Assembly (NCBI GenBank): GCA_030824115.1
Contig: JAVBYI010000004.1
Location: 310,001-374,000, forward strand
Length of the DNA stretch: 64,000 bases
Direction: 5' to 3'
Origin: Rhodocyclaceae bacterium
GTDB taxonomy: Bacteria; Pseudomonadota; Gammaproteobacteria; Burkholderiales; Rhodocyclaceae
Shown: positions 1 through 7,966 of the stretch, piece after piece
Layout: each line of letters opens with the position of its first letter
Position numbering within the stretch: the first letter of the stretch is position 1
Translations under genes and position numbers: made by a program
Notes under the pieces: generated by a model
Told to the model about the DNA's origin: nothing
Databases searched by the model: none
What the model saw: the letters and a program-made list of their open reading frames with translations, nothing else

Positions 1-520
1 CCACTTGCTGCTTGGGCAGCAACGATTCGGCGAGTTGCCAGAGCCGATTGTCCACTTGGGCGCCGCTGCCTTCAATAGCGAAGCAACGACACAGCAGCCG
101 CTTGACGTTGCCATCGAGAATCGCGGCGCGCGCACCAAAACAGAACACCGCAATGGCATGGGCCGTCGACTGGCCGATCCCCGGCAGGCGGGCGATTTCC
201 GCTGGCGTGCGCGGGAAATGCCCGGCATGTGCCGCGATGATTGCCTGCGCACATTGGTGCAGATTGCGTGCGCGGGCGTAGTAGCCTAGCCCGCTCCACA
301 GGGCCATCACCTCATCGACAGGCGCTGCGGCCAGATCAGCCAGGGTCGGGAAGCGCGCCAGAAAGCGTGCGTAATAGGGGATTACCGTGCTTACCTGCGT
401 TTGCTGCAGCATGATTTCGGAGAGCCAGACGCGATAAGGATCGTCCGTACCTTGCCACGGCAGATCGTGGCGACCGTGGCGGCGATGCCAGTCGATGAGG
501 CGCTGGGCGAAACTGGGCAT
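1..520 (-). CDS. mutY: A/G-specific adenine glycosylase MutY (partial, N-terminal part)
   Basis: Base-excision repair enzyme that removes adenine mispaired with 8-oxoguanine or guanine. I translated this stretch by hand: it reads from an ATG at 518-520 and stays open to the window edge, giving about 173 residues. Visible are the family motif WLSEIMLQQTQV with the catalytic Glu at about residue 35, the helix-hairpin-helix segment LPGIGQSTAHAI (about 112-123), and ILDGNVKRLL with the catalytic Asp at about 136. The iron-sulfur loop and the C-terminal NUDIX-like domain lie beyond the window. It is transcribed away from the tRNA-Gly gene on the same strand. Confidence 0.93.
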   Translation of the reverse strand, partial: MPSFAQRLIDWHRRHGRHDLPWQGTDDPYRVWLSEIMLQQTQVSTVIPYYARFLARFPTLADLAAAPVDEVMALWSGLGYYARARNLHQCAQAIIAAHAGHFPRTPAEIARLPGIGQSTAHAIAVFCFGARAAILDGNVKRLLCRCFAIEGSGAQVDNRLWQLAESLLPKQQV

Positions 521-529
521 GGGGAGGGG

Positions 530-603
530 TGGAGCGGGTGAAGGGAGTCGAACCCTCTTCATTAGCTTGGGAAGCTAAGGTAATGCCGTTATACGACACC
601 CGC
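530..603 (-). tRNA. tRNA-Gly(CCC)
   Basis: The minus strand folds as a cloverleaf. The acceptor arm is GCGGGTG paired with CACCCGC. The anticodon stem TTAGC/GCTAA encloses the loop TTCCCAA, giving anticodon CCC, and the T arm is GAGGGTTCGACTCCCTTC. The discriminator base is T, followed by an encoded CCA at 530-532. It lies between mutY and thiS. Confidence 0.95.
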
Positions 604-650
604 GTGCTTGCTCACGTTGGAGGGACAAATTGTAAAGGTAAAATTGGCGC

Positions 651-854
651 ATGATCGAAATCATCCTCAACGGCGCGCCCAGACAGTTTGCCAACCCGCT
701 CAGCGTGGCTGAATTGCTGGCGGCGGAAGGCTTGGTCGGCAAGCGGGTTGCGGTGGAACGCAATGGCGAAATCGTGCCGAAAAGTCAGCATGCCGCAACG
801 TCCCTCGTCGCGGGCGATCGGCTTGAAATTGTCGTCGCCGTCGGCGGCGGCTAG
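651..854 (+). CDS. thiS: Sulfur carrier protein ThiS
   Basis: Ubiquitin-like sulfur carrier for thiazole synthesis in thiamine biosynthesis. Its C-terminal thiocarboxylate donates sulfur to the ThiG reaction. The protein has 67 residues, the usual family length, and ends in GGG, so it has the required C-terminal Gly-Gly. thiG follows after 10 bases, and the pair is a standard operon. A possible TTGGAG / TAAAAT promoter at 617-644 would put the transcript start close to the ATG. No THI-box riboswitch fits in the short gap to the tRNA. Confidence 0.93.
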   Translation: MIEIILNGAPRQFANPLSVAELLAAEGLVGKRVAVERNGEIVPKSQHAATSLVAGDRLEIVVAVGGG

Positions 855-864
855 AAAGGACACC

Positions 865-1650
865 ATGCAAGACATACTCACGCTCGCCGGCAAGGCCTAT
901 ACATCGCGCCTGCTCGTTGGCACTGGCAAATACAAGGATTTCGATGAAACGCGCCGTGCCGTCGAGGCCAGCGGCGCCGAGATCGTCACGGTCGCCATCC
1001 GCCGCACCAACATCGGCCAGGAGCCCGGCCAGCCTTCACTGCTGGATGCCCTACCGCCGTCGAAATACACTTACCTGCCGAATACCGCCGGCTGCTATTC
1101 TGCGGACGATGCGGTGCGTACCCTGCGCCTTGCACGTGAGTTGCTCGATGGCCATGCCCTCGTCAAGCTCGAAGTGCTCGGGGATAAGGAAACGCTGTTC
1201 CCCAACATGCCGGAAACTCTCAAGGCGGCCGAAACACTGGTCAAGGACGGCTTTCAGGTCATGGTCTATTGCTCGGACGATCCGATTCAGGCCAAGCTGC
1301 TCGAAGGCATCGGTTGCGTGGCGGTGATGCCGCTTGCCTCGCTGATCGGTTCGGGCATGGGCATTCTCAATCCCTGGAATTTGAAACTGATTATCGACGC
1401 GGCCAAGGTGCCGGTGTTTGTCGATGCCGGCGTCGGCACGGCGTCGGATGCGGCGATTGCGATGGAACTCGGCTGCGATGGCGTGCTGATGAACACGGCG
1501 ATTGCCGGCGCGAAGGATCCGGTGCGGATGGCCGGCGCCATGAAGAAAGCCGTTGAGGCGGGGCGCGAGGCTTTCCTGGCGGGCCGCATGCCGAAGAAGT
1601 TCTACACCGCCAGCCCGAGTTCGCCGACGTTGGGCATGATTGGTTCGTGA
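865..1650 (+). CDS. thiG: Thiazole synthase ThiG
   Basis: Forms the thiazole phosphate moiety of thiamine from deoxyxylulose 5-phosphate, dehydroglycine and ThiS thiocarboxylate. It is a TIM-barrel protein of 261 residues. The Schiff-base Lys is probably in VKLEVLGD (about residue 97). The phosphate-binding segments [12 protein letters not shown] and [12 protein letters not shown] are intact, and the C-terminus is conserved. I chose the ATG at 865, which is preceded by an AAAGGA ribosome site; a longer upstream frame overlaps thiS and has no family similarity. The stop overlaps the GTG start of the next gene. Confidence 0.95.
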   Translation: MQDILTLAGKAYTSRLLVGTGKYKDFDETRRAVEASGAEIVTVAIRRTNIGQEPGQPSLLDALPPSKYTYLPNTAGCYSADDAVRTLRLARELLDGHALVKLEVLGDKETLFPNMPETLKAAETLVKDGFQVMVYCSDDPIQAKLLEGIGCVAVMPLASLIGSGMGILNPWNLKLIIDAAKVPVFVDAGVGTASDAAIAMELGCDGVLMNTAIAGAKDPVRMAGAMKKAVEAGREAFLAGRMPKKFYTASPSSPTLGMIGS

Positions 1651-2075
1651 AGCGTTTTTTGGCGCTGGCCTGCGCGTTTGCCTGGGCCGGCACGGCGCAA
1701 GCCCAATATGCCTTCGACCAGCCCGAGATCCTCGCCGCGCAGCGCTTGTGGGGTATCGCCCATGGTGCGCGCCTGCTGGCGCATGCCTGCAGCCAGGCGG
1801 GCAAGGGTGAGGCGGCAGAAGCCTGGGTCGAGTGGCACGAGCGCGAACTGCCGCAGATCCTGAGCGCCGGCCGTTTGCTGGCACAGCATCACTTCGGTGA
1901 AGACGCTGCACCGCCGGATGCGCTGGCGACTGCGCTGGGTCTCAAGCCGGCGCTGGCCCTGCCACCCGAGCAGCTTGAGCCGGCCTGTGCCAGCCTTGCC
2001 GAAGCATTAAATCAGCCGCGCTACGATCTGACCAAAAGACGCGAGGAATTGTTGAAGGACGAACCGAAGCCATGA
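1647..2075 (+). CDS. Hypothetical exported protein
   Basis: Protein of 142 residues that I do not recognise. It starts at a GTG overlapping the thiG stop (GTGA), so it is probably translationally coupled. Residues 1-19 form a clear signal peptide ending TAQA-Q, so the mature protein should be periplasmic. The rest is rich in Ala, Leu and Glu, predicted mostly helical, with two Cys. Its stop overlaps the trmB start (ATGA). It sits in a thiS-thiG-trmB operon, but its function cannot be inferred from that. Confidence 0.8.
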   Translation: MKRFLALACAFAWAGTAQAQYAFDQPEILAAQRLWGIAHGARLLAHACSQAGKGEAAEAWVEWHERELPQILSAGRLLAQHHFGEDAAPPDALATALGLKPALALPPEQLEPACASLAEALNQPRYDLTKRREELLKDEPKP

Positions 2076-2773
2076 GTGACATGCCCCCCCCCTCCATTTC
2101 CCAGCGTCCGATTCGCAGCTTCGTGTTGCGTCAGGGACGTGTCTCGAATGCCCAGCAGCGCTACTTCGATGAAGGCATGCCGCGGTATGGCATTCCCTAT
2201 GCCGTCGCGCCACTCGATTTCGCCGCAGCGTTCGGTCGTAAGGCGCCGACTTTCCTTGAGATCGGTTGCGGCATGGGCGAGACGACCGCGATCATCGCGG
2301 CGGCTCATCCCGAGAACAACTACATCGGCATTGAGGTGCATGCACCGGGCGTGGGCAGCCTGCTCAAGGAAATCGCCACGCGCGAGTTGACCAACCTGCG
2401 CGTGGTGCGCCACGATGCCGTCGAGGTGGTGCGCGACATGATTCCGGAAAATTCGCTGGCCGGCATTCATATCTACTTTCCCGACCCGTGGCCGAAAAAG
2501 CGGCAGCAGAAGCGCCGGCTGATCCAGTCGCCCTTCGTTGCGCTGCTGGCCTCGCGCCTGGCGCCGGGCGGCTATCTGCACTGCGCGACGGACTGGGAGG
2601 AATATGCACAGCAGATGCTCGACGTATTGAGCGGCGAACCGTTGCTGCAAAACACGGCAGCGGGGTTTGCACCGCAACCCGAGTGGCGCCCGCAGACCAA
2701 GTTCGAGACGCGCGGTTTGCGCCTCGGCCACGGCGTTTGGGACGTGCTGTTTACGCGTCGAGAAACAGCGTAA
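2072..2773 (+). CDS. trmB: tRNA (guanine-N7-)-methyltransferase TrmB
   Basis: Methylates G46 in the variable loop of tRNAs using SAM. It has 233 residues. The SAM-binding motif is [12 protein letters not shown] (about 65-76), followed by IGIEVHAPG, and the family signature [19 protein letters not shown] lies at about 131-149. The start overlaps the stop of the preceding gene, so it is coupled. The last 23 bases overlap the convergent hemW gene on the other strand. Confidence 0.95.
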   Translation: MSDMPPPSISQRPIRSFVLRQGRVSNAQQRYFDEGMPRYGIPYAVAPLDFAAAFGRKAPTFLEIGCGMGETTAIIAAAHPENNYIGIEVHAPGVGSLLKEIATRELTNLRVVRHDAVEVVRDMIPENSLAGIHIYFPDPWPKKRQQKRRLIQSPFVALLASRLAPGGYLHCATDWEEYAQQMLDVLSGEPLLQNTAAGFAPQPEWRPQTKFETRGLRLGHGVWDVLFTRRETA

Positions 2774-3908
2774 TCAGGCGATTGAGGAAGCGCCGGCCAT
2801 GCGAGGTCGGCTTCAGCCGGTTATCCACGACTTCCAGTAGATCTTCCTGCCGTCCTGCCAGCGCCGACTTTTCGATGGCAGTGAGCGGCAGGCCGGTGCG
2901 TTCGGTAAACCATGCGAGCGGCACGCCATCGGTGAGGCGCAGTGCGTTCATCATGAATTCGCCGGGCAGATCTTCCGGCGCAACGAGTTGCCAGTTCCGG
3001 GTGGTCGGGTCGGCGAGATAGTCCTTCGGATGGCGCGGTCGCGCTTCGCGGCGAATGCCCGCGTGGTCGGAAAGTTTCGAGTGCGCCCCGGCGCCGATGC
3101 CGAGATAGTCGCCGAAGCCCCAGTAGTTGAGGTTGTGCTGGCAACGCTGTCCAGGTTTGGCGAAGGCCGAAGTTTCGTAGTGCTGGTAGCCGGCAGTGGC
3201 GAGCATTTCCTCGACCATCTCCTGCATGTCCGCCGCGAGATCGTCGTCGGGCAGCGGCGGCGGGGCATGGTGGAAGGGCGTATTCGGTTCCAGCGTCAGG
3301 TGATAGGCGGAGAGGTGCGAGACGCCGATCGCGATGGCGGTGGCGAGGTCGCGCTGCGCTTCGGGCAGCGTTTGCTCAGGCAGTGCATACATCAGGTCGA
3401 GATTGACACGCTCGAAATGCTTCTGCGCGATGTCGATGGCCCGCTGTGCTTCGTCGCCGGAATGGATACGGCCCAGTGCGGCGAGTTTCCTGTCATCAAA
3501 ACTCTGGATGCCGAGCGAGAGGCGATTGACGCCGGCGTCGCGATAGGCGGCGAAGCGCGCCGCCTCAACCGTGCCGGGATTCGCTTCGAGGGTGATTTCG
3601 GCGTCGGGCAGCAGCGGCAGGCGCATGCGCAATGCGGCCAGCAGGGCATCGATGGTTGCGCCCGACATCAGGCTGGGCGTACCGCCGCCGATGAAAACCG
3701 AGATGATCGGGCGGCCCCAGATGGTCGGGAGTGCGGCTTCGAGGTCGGCGATCAGCGCGGCGAGATAGGCCGCCTCCTGTGGTGCCGATTCATGCGAGTT
3801 GAAATCGCAGTATGGGCACTTCCTGACACACCACGGCCAGTGCACGTAGAACGATAGCGGCACCGATTGAATTGTCGGCGCTGAGCCGACGGCATGGATA
3901 GGAATCAA
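2751..3908 (-). CDS. hemW: Radical SAM heme chaperone HemW
   Basis: HemN-like radical SAM protein thought to insert or traffic heme; it is not a true coproporphyrinogen oxidase. It has 385 residues. The cluster motif CVRKCPYC lies at about residues 27-34 and the SAM-binding GGGTPS at about 74-79. The start is a TTG overlapping the rdgB stop (TTGA), which suggests coupling; an in-frame GTG at residue 17 is an alternative. A 25-bp dispersed repeat (2848-2872) is read in frame near the C-terminus as KSALAGRQ (about 345-353), between the catalytic part and the C-terminal winged region. Confidence 0.93.
   Translation of the reverse strand: MIPIHAVGSAPTIQSVPLSFYVHWPWCVRKCPYCDFNSHESAPQEAAYLAALIADLEAALPTIWGRPIISVFIGGGTPSLMSGATIDALLAALRMRLPLLPDAEITLEANPGTVEAARFAAYRDAGVNRLSLGIQSFDDRKLAALGRIHSGDEAQRAIDIAQKHFERVNLDLMYALPEQTLPEAQRDLATAIAIGVSHLSAYHLTLEPNTPFHHAPPPLPDDDLAADMQEMVEEMLATAGYQHYETSAFAKPGQRCQHNLNYWGFGDYLGIGAGAHSKLSDHAGIRREARPRHPKDYLADPTTRNWQLVAPEDLPGEFMMNALRLTDGVPLAWFTERTGLPLTAIEKSALAGRQEDLLEVVDNRLKPTSHGRRFLNRLITLFLDA
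2848..2872 (-). repeat. Dispersed 25-bp repeat, copy 1 (in hemW)
   Basis: Matches the consensus (A-run plus GTCGGCGCTGGCRGGACGGC) without mismatch, with A at the R position. It lies in sense orientation relative to hemW and is translated KSALAGRQ. Confidence 0.9.
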
Positions 3909-4495
3909 ACGTCGAGCTTCAGCCGTTCCATCAACTGCACCAGCGCCTTGCCGCGATGGGAGCGTTTGTTCTTCTCCTCGGCGGCGATTTCGGCGGCGGT
4001 CTGATTCAGGTCAGGCACGAGGAAGTAGGGGTCGTAGCCAAAACCGTTGGCGCCGCGCGGCGTGTCGATGATTTCGCCGTGCCATTCGCCTTCGCAGATG
4101 ATCGGTTGTGGGGCGTCGGCGTGATGGACAAACACCAGCACGGCGACGTAATGGGCGCGGCGATCCGCTTGGCCCTGCAGGTCGGCGATCAGTTTCTGGT
4201 TGTTCCTGTCGTCCGATTTTGGTTCGCCGGCGAAGCGTGCCGAGAACACGCCGGGTGCGCCACCGAGCGCCTTGACGCAGATGCCCGAATCGTCGGCGAG
4301 CGCCGGCAGGCCGGTGAGCTTGGCCGCATGGCGTGCCTTGGCCAGTGCGTTCTCGACAAAGGTGACGTGCGGCTCTTCAGCCTCGGGAATATTGAAGTGT
4401 GCTTGCGGCAGCACTTCGATATCGACCTTGGCGAGCATCTGGCTGAACTCGCGCAGCTTGCCGGCATTGTTGGAAGCGAGGACGATTTGTTTCAT
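3905..4495 (-). CDS. rdgB: dITP/XTP pyrophosphatase RdgB
   Basis: House-cleaning NTPase (Ham1 family) that hydrolyses dITP, ITP and XTP to the monophosphates and keeps damaged purines out of DNA. It has 196 residues. The N-terminal signature [13 protein letters not shown] (5-17), [17 protein letters not shown] and the substrate loop [15 protein letters not shown] are all present. The start overlaps the rph stop (ATGA) and the stop overlaps the hemW start, giving a tightly coupled rph-rdgB-hemW block. Confidence 0.95.
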   Translation of the reverse strand: MKQIVLASNNAGKLREFSQMLAKVDIEVLPQAHFNIPEAEEPHVTFVENALAKARHAAKLTGLPALADDSGICVKALGGAPGVFSARFAGEPKSDDRNNQKLIADLQGQADRRAHYVAVLVFVHHADAPQPIICEGEWHGEIIDTPRGANGFGYDPYFLVPDLNQTAAEIAAEEKNKRSHRGKALVQLMERLKLDV

Positions 4496-5226
4496 GATCC
4501 CTGCCGTCCTGCCAACGCCGACTTTTGCGCGGCGATGATTTCGCCGATGCCTTTTTGCGCAAGCACCAGCAGTGCATCGAGTTCGGCGCGGGTGAAGGGC
4601 GCGCCTTCGGCGGTGCCCTGAATCTCGACCATGCCGCCAGCGCCGGTGACGACCACGTTCATGTCGGTATCGCAGCCTGAATCCTCGTCGTAGTTGAGGT
4701 CGAGGACCGGCGTGCCCTCAACGATGCCGACCGAGACGGCGGCGACGAAGTCGCGCATTGGGTGGGCAGTCAGTTTTCCCGCAGCGACGAGACCTGCGAG
4801 CGCGTCGTGCAGTGCCACGCAGGCACCGGTGATTGAGGCGCAGCGCGTGCCGCCGTCGGCCTGCAGCACGTCGCAATCGAGCGTGACCTGCCGTTCGCCC
4901 AGCGCCGACAAATCGGTGACGGCGCGCAAGGAACGGCCGATCAGGCGCTGGATTTCCTGCGTACGGCCGGACTGCTTGCCCTTGGCGGCTTCGCGGTCGG
5001 TGCGTGTGTGCGTCGAACGCGGCAGCATGCCGTATTCGGCGGTGACCCAGCCTTGTCCCTTGCCCTTGAGGAAACCGGGTACGCGCTCCTCGACGCTGGC
5101 GGTGCACAGTACTTTGGTGTGGCCGAATTCAACCAGCACGCTGCCTTCAGCGTGGCGGGTGTAGTGGCGGGTGATCGTTAGCGGACGCAGCGCATCGGCG
5201 GCGCGGCCATCGGGTCTAGATGACAT
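4492..5226 (-). CDS. rph: Ribonuclease PH
   Basis: Phosphorolytic 3'-5' exoribonuclease that trims tRNA 3' ends. It has 244 residues counted from the ATG at 5224-5226, which has an AGGAG ribosome site; a longer frame upstream runs into the kinase gene. Family segments include [20 protein letters not shown] at the start and [13 protein letters not shown]. The E. coli protein ends near QKAALEN. Here the tail is [11 protein letters not shown], and that ending is supplied by a 25-bp dispersed repeat (4502-4526), so the repeat has rewritten the C-terminus. The stop codon is shared with the rdgB start. Confidence 0.95.
   Translation of the reverse strand: MSSRPDGRAADALRPLTITRHYTRHAEGSVLVEFGHTKVLCTASVEERVPGFLKGKGQGWVTAEYGMLPRSTHTRTDREAAKGKQSGRTQEIQRLIGRSLRAVTDLSALGERQVTLDCDVLQADGGTRCASITGACVALHDALAGLVAAGKLTAHPMRDFVAAVSVGIVEGTPVLDLNYDEDSGCDTDMNVVVTGAGGMVEIQGTAEGAPFTRAELDALLVLAQKGIGEIIAAQKSALAGRQGS
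4502..4526 (-). repeat. Dispersed 25-bp repeat, copy 2 (3' end of rph)
   Basis: One mismatch in the core (GGCGTTGGC instead of GGCGCTGGC). It forms the last coding bases of rph, read as KSALAGRQ just before the stop. Confidence 0.88.
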
Positions 5227-5228
5227 GA

Positions 5229-6122
5229 TTACTCCTGTGGAGGTGCGGTATAAGGTGCCGCCAGCATGCGCTGCAGGGAGAAGGCGCTTTGCGGGCGGGT
5301 GAGCGGGTCGAGGCGCATGCACTGGTCGATGATGTCGAGCAGTTGCGGCGAGTATTGGCCGGCCCAGCGGGTCGAGGCCGGCACAAGTTTATCGTCCAGC
5401 AGGCGCAGATCGGCGGGCTGCGGGGCGGCCGAGGCGAGGCAGGCATACATGCTGGCACCGACGGCATAGACATCGGTCCACGGGCCTTGATCAGGCCGGT
5501 TGCCATACTGTTCCGGGGCCGCATAGCCGGGGGTGTAGGTGGGGCGTAGATCGGGATCGCTCTGCTGCAGGGTCTGACGGGCAGCGCCGAAATCGATCAG
5601 CACCGGCGAACCGTCCGTGCGCAGATAAATGTTGGAGGGCTTGATGTCGAGGTGCAGCAGCTTGTTGGCATGTACTTCGCGCAGCCCCGAGAGCAGACGG
5701 GTGAACATGCCGCGCACGAAGTTCTCGCGAAACTGACCGTGATGCTTGCGGATTTGCTCGTGCAGGGTGCGGCCGTCCTCGTAGCGCATCACCAGATAGA
5801 CGGTATCGTTTGCCCGCAGGAAGTTGATGACGCGCACGATGTTCGGATGATTGAGGCGCGCCAGCGCGATGCCTTCCTCGTAGAAGGCCATCATGCCGCT
5901 CTGGAAGGCCTCGCGGTTGGCGGCAGTCACCTGCGGCAACAGCCCCACCTTGCGCTGCGCCAGCGCCTGCGGCAGATATTCCTTGATCGCCACCGGCACA
6001 CCCTGCGGATCGGTCGCCAGATAGACGATCGCAAAGCCGCCCATCGAGAGCTGGCGTTCGAAAACGTAGCCATCGATGACGTGACCGGCAGGCAGGGGGA
6101 TATTGGTTTGCGGCGGGGGCAT
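5229..6122 (-). CDS. Eukaryotic-like serine/threonine protein kinase
   Basis: Single soluble kinase domain of 297 residues, with no transmembrane or PASTA segment. The glycine loop is [10 protein letters not shown] (25-34). The catalytic Lys is K47 in VAIKEYLP, the catalytic loop is [11 protein letters not shown] (about 157-167), DFGAA is the DFG motif, and [11 protein letters not shown] is the activation/P+1 segment. All residues needed for activity are present. The stop lies two bases before the rph start, with the rph ribosome site between, so it heads the rph-rdgB-hemW operon. No PP2C phosphatase partner is in the window. Substrate unknown. Confidence 0.93.
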   Translation of the reverse strand: MPPPQTNIPLPAGHVIDGYVFERQLSMGGFAIVYLATDPQGVPVAIKEYLPQALAQRKVGLLPQVTAANREAFQSGMMAFYEEGIALARLNHPNIVRVINFLRANDTVYLVMRYEDGRTLHEQIRKHHGQFRENFVRGMFTRLLSGLREVHANKLLHLDIKPSNIYLRTDGSPVLIDFGAARQTLQQSDPDLRPTYTPGYAAPEQYGNRPDQGPWTDVYAVGASMYACLASAAPQPADLRLLDDKLVPASTRWAGQYSPQLLDIIDQCMRLDPLTRPQSAFSLQRMLAAPYTAPPQE

Positions 6123-6187
6123 CGGGCTGCATTCTAAAACTGGTAAGCTCGCCGACCTACAAGGTTTTCAACCATATACGACTCGCC

Positions 6188-7057
6188 ATGACCATTCACA
6201 GCATGACCGGCTATGCCGCGCAGGATCGCGACCTCGGCCAGGCCAGCCTGCATCTTGAACTGAAAAGCGTCAATAGCCGCTTTCTCGATCTCAATTTCCG
6301 CTGTGCGGAAGAGCTGCGCTTTCTCGAGATGCCGATCCGCGAGAAGCTGACCACCGCCATCGGACGCGGCAAGCTCGATTTCCGGCTCTACCTGCAGATG
6401 CGCGATGGTGCCAGCGCCCAGCTCACGCCCAATCTGGAACTGGTCGGCCAGCTTTCTGCGCTGGCGAAGCAAGTTCAAGGCATCCTGCCGGCAGCGCCGC
6501 CGCTCACCGTGGCGGACATCTTGCGCTGGCCGGGGGTACTGGCCAATGAGGCGATTTCCCCCGAGCGCCTGCAGACCGAATGCATGAGTCTGCTGGATGC
6601 CGTGCTGGCCGAGTTCCTTGCTAGCCGCGCCCGCGAGGGCGCGCGCCTGGCTGACGTGCTACGTGAGCGCGCTACCCGCATGCGCGCCGCAGTGGCGCAG
6701 GTCGAGCCAATGGTGCCGGTGGCGATTGCCGACTATGCCGAGCGCTTGGCGACCAAGCTGCGCGAGGCCGTGGCGGCGCTCGATGAAGATCGCATCCGTC
6801 AGGAAATCGGCGTGTTTGCCGCCAAGATTGATGTGGCCGAGGAACTGGCGCGGCTGGTAACGCATCTGACCGAAGTCGAGCGCGTGCTCGCCAAGGGCGG
6901 CGCGGTCGGCAAGCGGCTGGATTTCCTGATGCAGGAACTCAACCGCGAAGCCAATACGCTGGCCTCGAAATCGGTGTCGGCTGCCGTGACGGCGATTGCC
7001 CTCGAACTCAAGTTGCTGATCGAGCAAATGCGTGAACAAGTGCAGAACCTGGAGTAA
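6188..7057 (+). CDS. yicC: YicC family endoribonuclease/stress protein
   Basis: Conserved protein of 289 residues beginning MTIHSMTGYA, the YicC signature. The C-terminal DUF1732 segment includes GKRLDFLMQELNREANTL and ends IEQMREQVQN. YicC of E. coli is an endoribonuclease. It lies 9 bases before gmk, the arrangement common in Proteobacteria, and is divergent from the kinase gene with 65 bases between that must hold both promoters. Confidence 0.95.
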   Translation: MTIHSMTGYAAQDRDLGQASLHLELKSVNSRFLDLNFRCAEELRFLEMPIREKLTTAIGRGKLDFRLYLQMRDGASAQLTPNLELVGQLSALAKQVQGILPAAPPLTVADILRWPGVLANEAISPERLQTECMSLLDAVLAEFLASRAREGARLADVLRERATRMRAAVAQVEPMVPVAIADYAERLATKLREAVAALDEDRIRQEIGVFAAKIDVAEELARLVTHLTEVERVLAKGGAVGKRLDFLMQELNREANTLASKSVSAAVTAIALELKLLIEQMREQVQNLE

Positions 7058-7066
7058 GCTAACGCC

Positions 7067-7717
7067 ATGAATATCAAGAACGATTCCTCCGCCGAGCCAG
7101 CAACTGCCGGTGCCCTGTTCATCGTTTCCGCGCCTTCCGGCGCAGGCAAGACGACACTGGTCAAGCTGTTGATGGACCACGATCAGGGCATCCGCCATTC
7201 GATCTCCTACACCACGCGCCAGCCGCGTCCGGGCGAGGTGCATGGCAAGGACTATCACTTCATCGATATCCAGACCTTTCTGGCGATGCGTGAGCGCAGC
7301 GAATTTCTCGAGTGGGCCGAGGTGCATGGCAATTTTTATGGCACATCGCGTACCTGGCTGGCGGATGAAATGCGTGCCGGTCGCGATACGCTGCTGGAAA
7401 TCGACTGGCAGGGTGCCCAGCAGGTGCGCCAGTTGATGCCGCAGGCGGTGACGATTTTCATCGTGCCACCCTCGATCGAGGAACTGGAACGGCGCCTGCG
7501 TGGTCGCGGACAGGACAGCGAAGAAGTGATCCAGCGCCGCGTGGCCGCTGCCCTGGGTGAACTTCGCCATGTGGATGAGTTCGATTTTGTTATAATCAAC
7601 AATGACTTGCAGGAGGCTCTGGGAGACTTGGCCGCTGCCGTGCGGGCGTCGCGCCTGAACTTTTCGCGTCAGCGCATTCGCCACCCTGATGTCTTTCGTT
7701 TCTTATCATCCTGTTGA
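7067..7717 (+). CDS. gmk: Guanylate kinase
   Basis: Phosphorylates GMP to GDP with ATP, which feeds GTP and also (p)ppGpp pools. It has 216 residues with the P-loop [12 protein letters not shown] (21-32), the GMP-binding [19 protein letters not shown] segment and the lid region [16 protein letters not shown]. It is followed by rpoZ and spoT, a classic gmk-rpoZ-spoT order. Confidence 0.96.
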   Translation: MNIKNDSSAEPATAGALFIVSAPSGAGKTTLVKLLMDHDQGIRHSISYTTRQPRPGEVHGKDYHFIDIQTFLAMRERSEFLEWAEVHGNFYGTSRTWLADEMRAGRDTLLEIDWQGAQQVRQLMPQAVTIFIVPPSIEELERRLRGRGQDSEEVIQRRVAAALGELRHVDEFDFVIINNDLQEALGDLAAAVRASRLNFSRQRIRHPDVFRFLSSC

Positions 7718-7737
7718 ATATAAAAAGGATTCCTTGT

Positions 7738-7944
7738 ATGGCTCGCATCACTGTCGAAGATTGTCTGAAGCAAATCCCCAACCGTTTCCAGATGACTCTG
7801 GCAGCGACTTATCGTGCGCGCCAGATCACCATGGGCAGTACGCCGCAGGTCGAAATCAACCATGACAAGGCCACCGTCCTGGCACTGCGCGAGCTGGCGG
7901 AAGGCAAGTACGGCGTCGAAATTCTGCATCGCGCGCAGTCCTGA
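7738..7944 (+). CDS. rpoZ: RNA polymerase omega subunit
   Basis: Small RNA polymerase subunit of 68 residues that helps assemble beta-prime and forms part of a ppGpp site. It begins [17 protein letters not shown], the family signature. I chose the ATG at 7738, preceded by AAAAAGGA; an in-frame upstream start at 7714 would add residues not found in the family. It sits between gmk and spoT. Confidence 0.96.
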   Translation: MARITVEDCLKQIPNRFQMTLAATYRARQITMGSTPQVEINHDKATVLALRELAEGKYGVEILHRAQS

Positions 7945-7966
7945 CGCGATGAACTAGGGGGCTCAG

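Noticed and set aside
604-650. A TPP riboswitch before thiS
   Set aside because: Only 47 bases lie between the tRNA and thiS and no THI-box motif is present.
4890-4917. Apparent further copy of the dispersed repeat inside rph (TGCCGTTCGCCCAGCGCCGA)
   Set aside because: It matches at 19 of 25 positions, but the encoded DLSALGERQ is the normal RNase PH sequence, so the likeness is probably chance or shared codon use.
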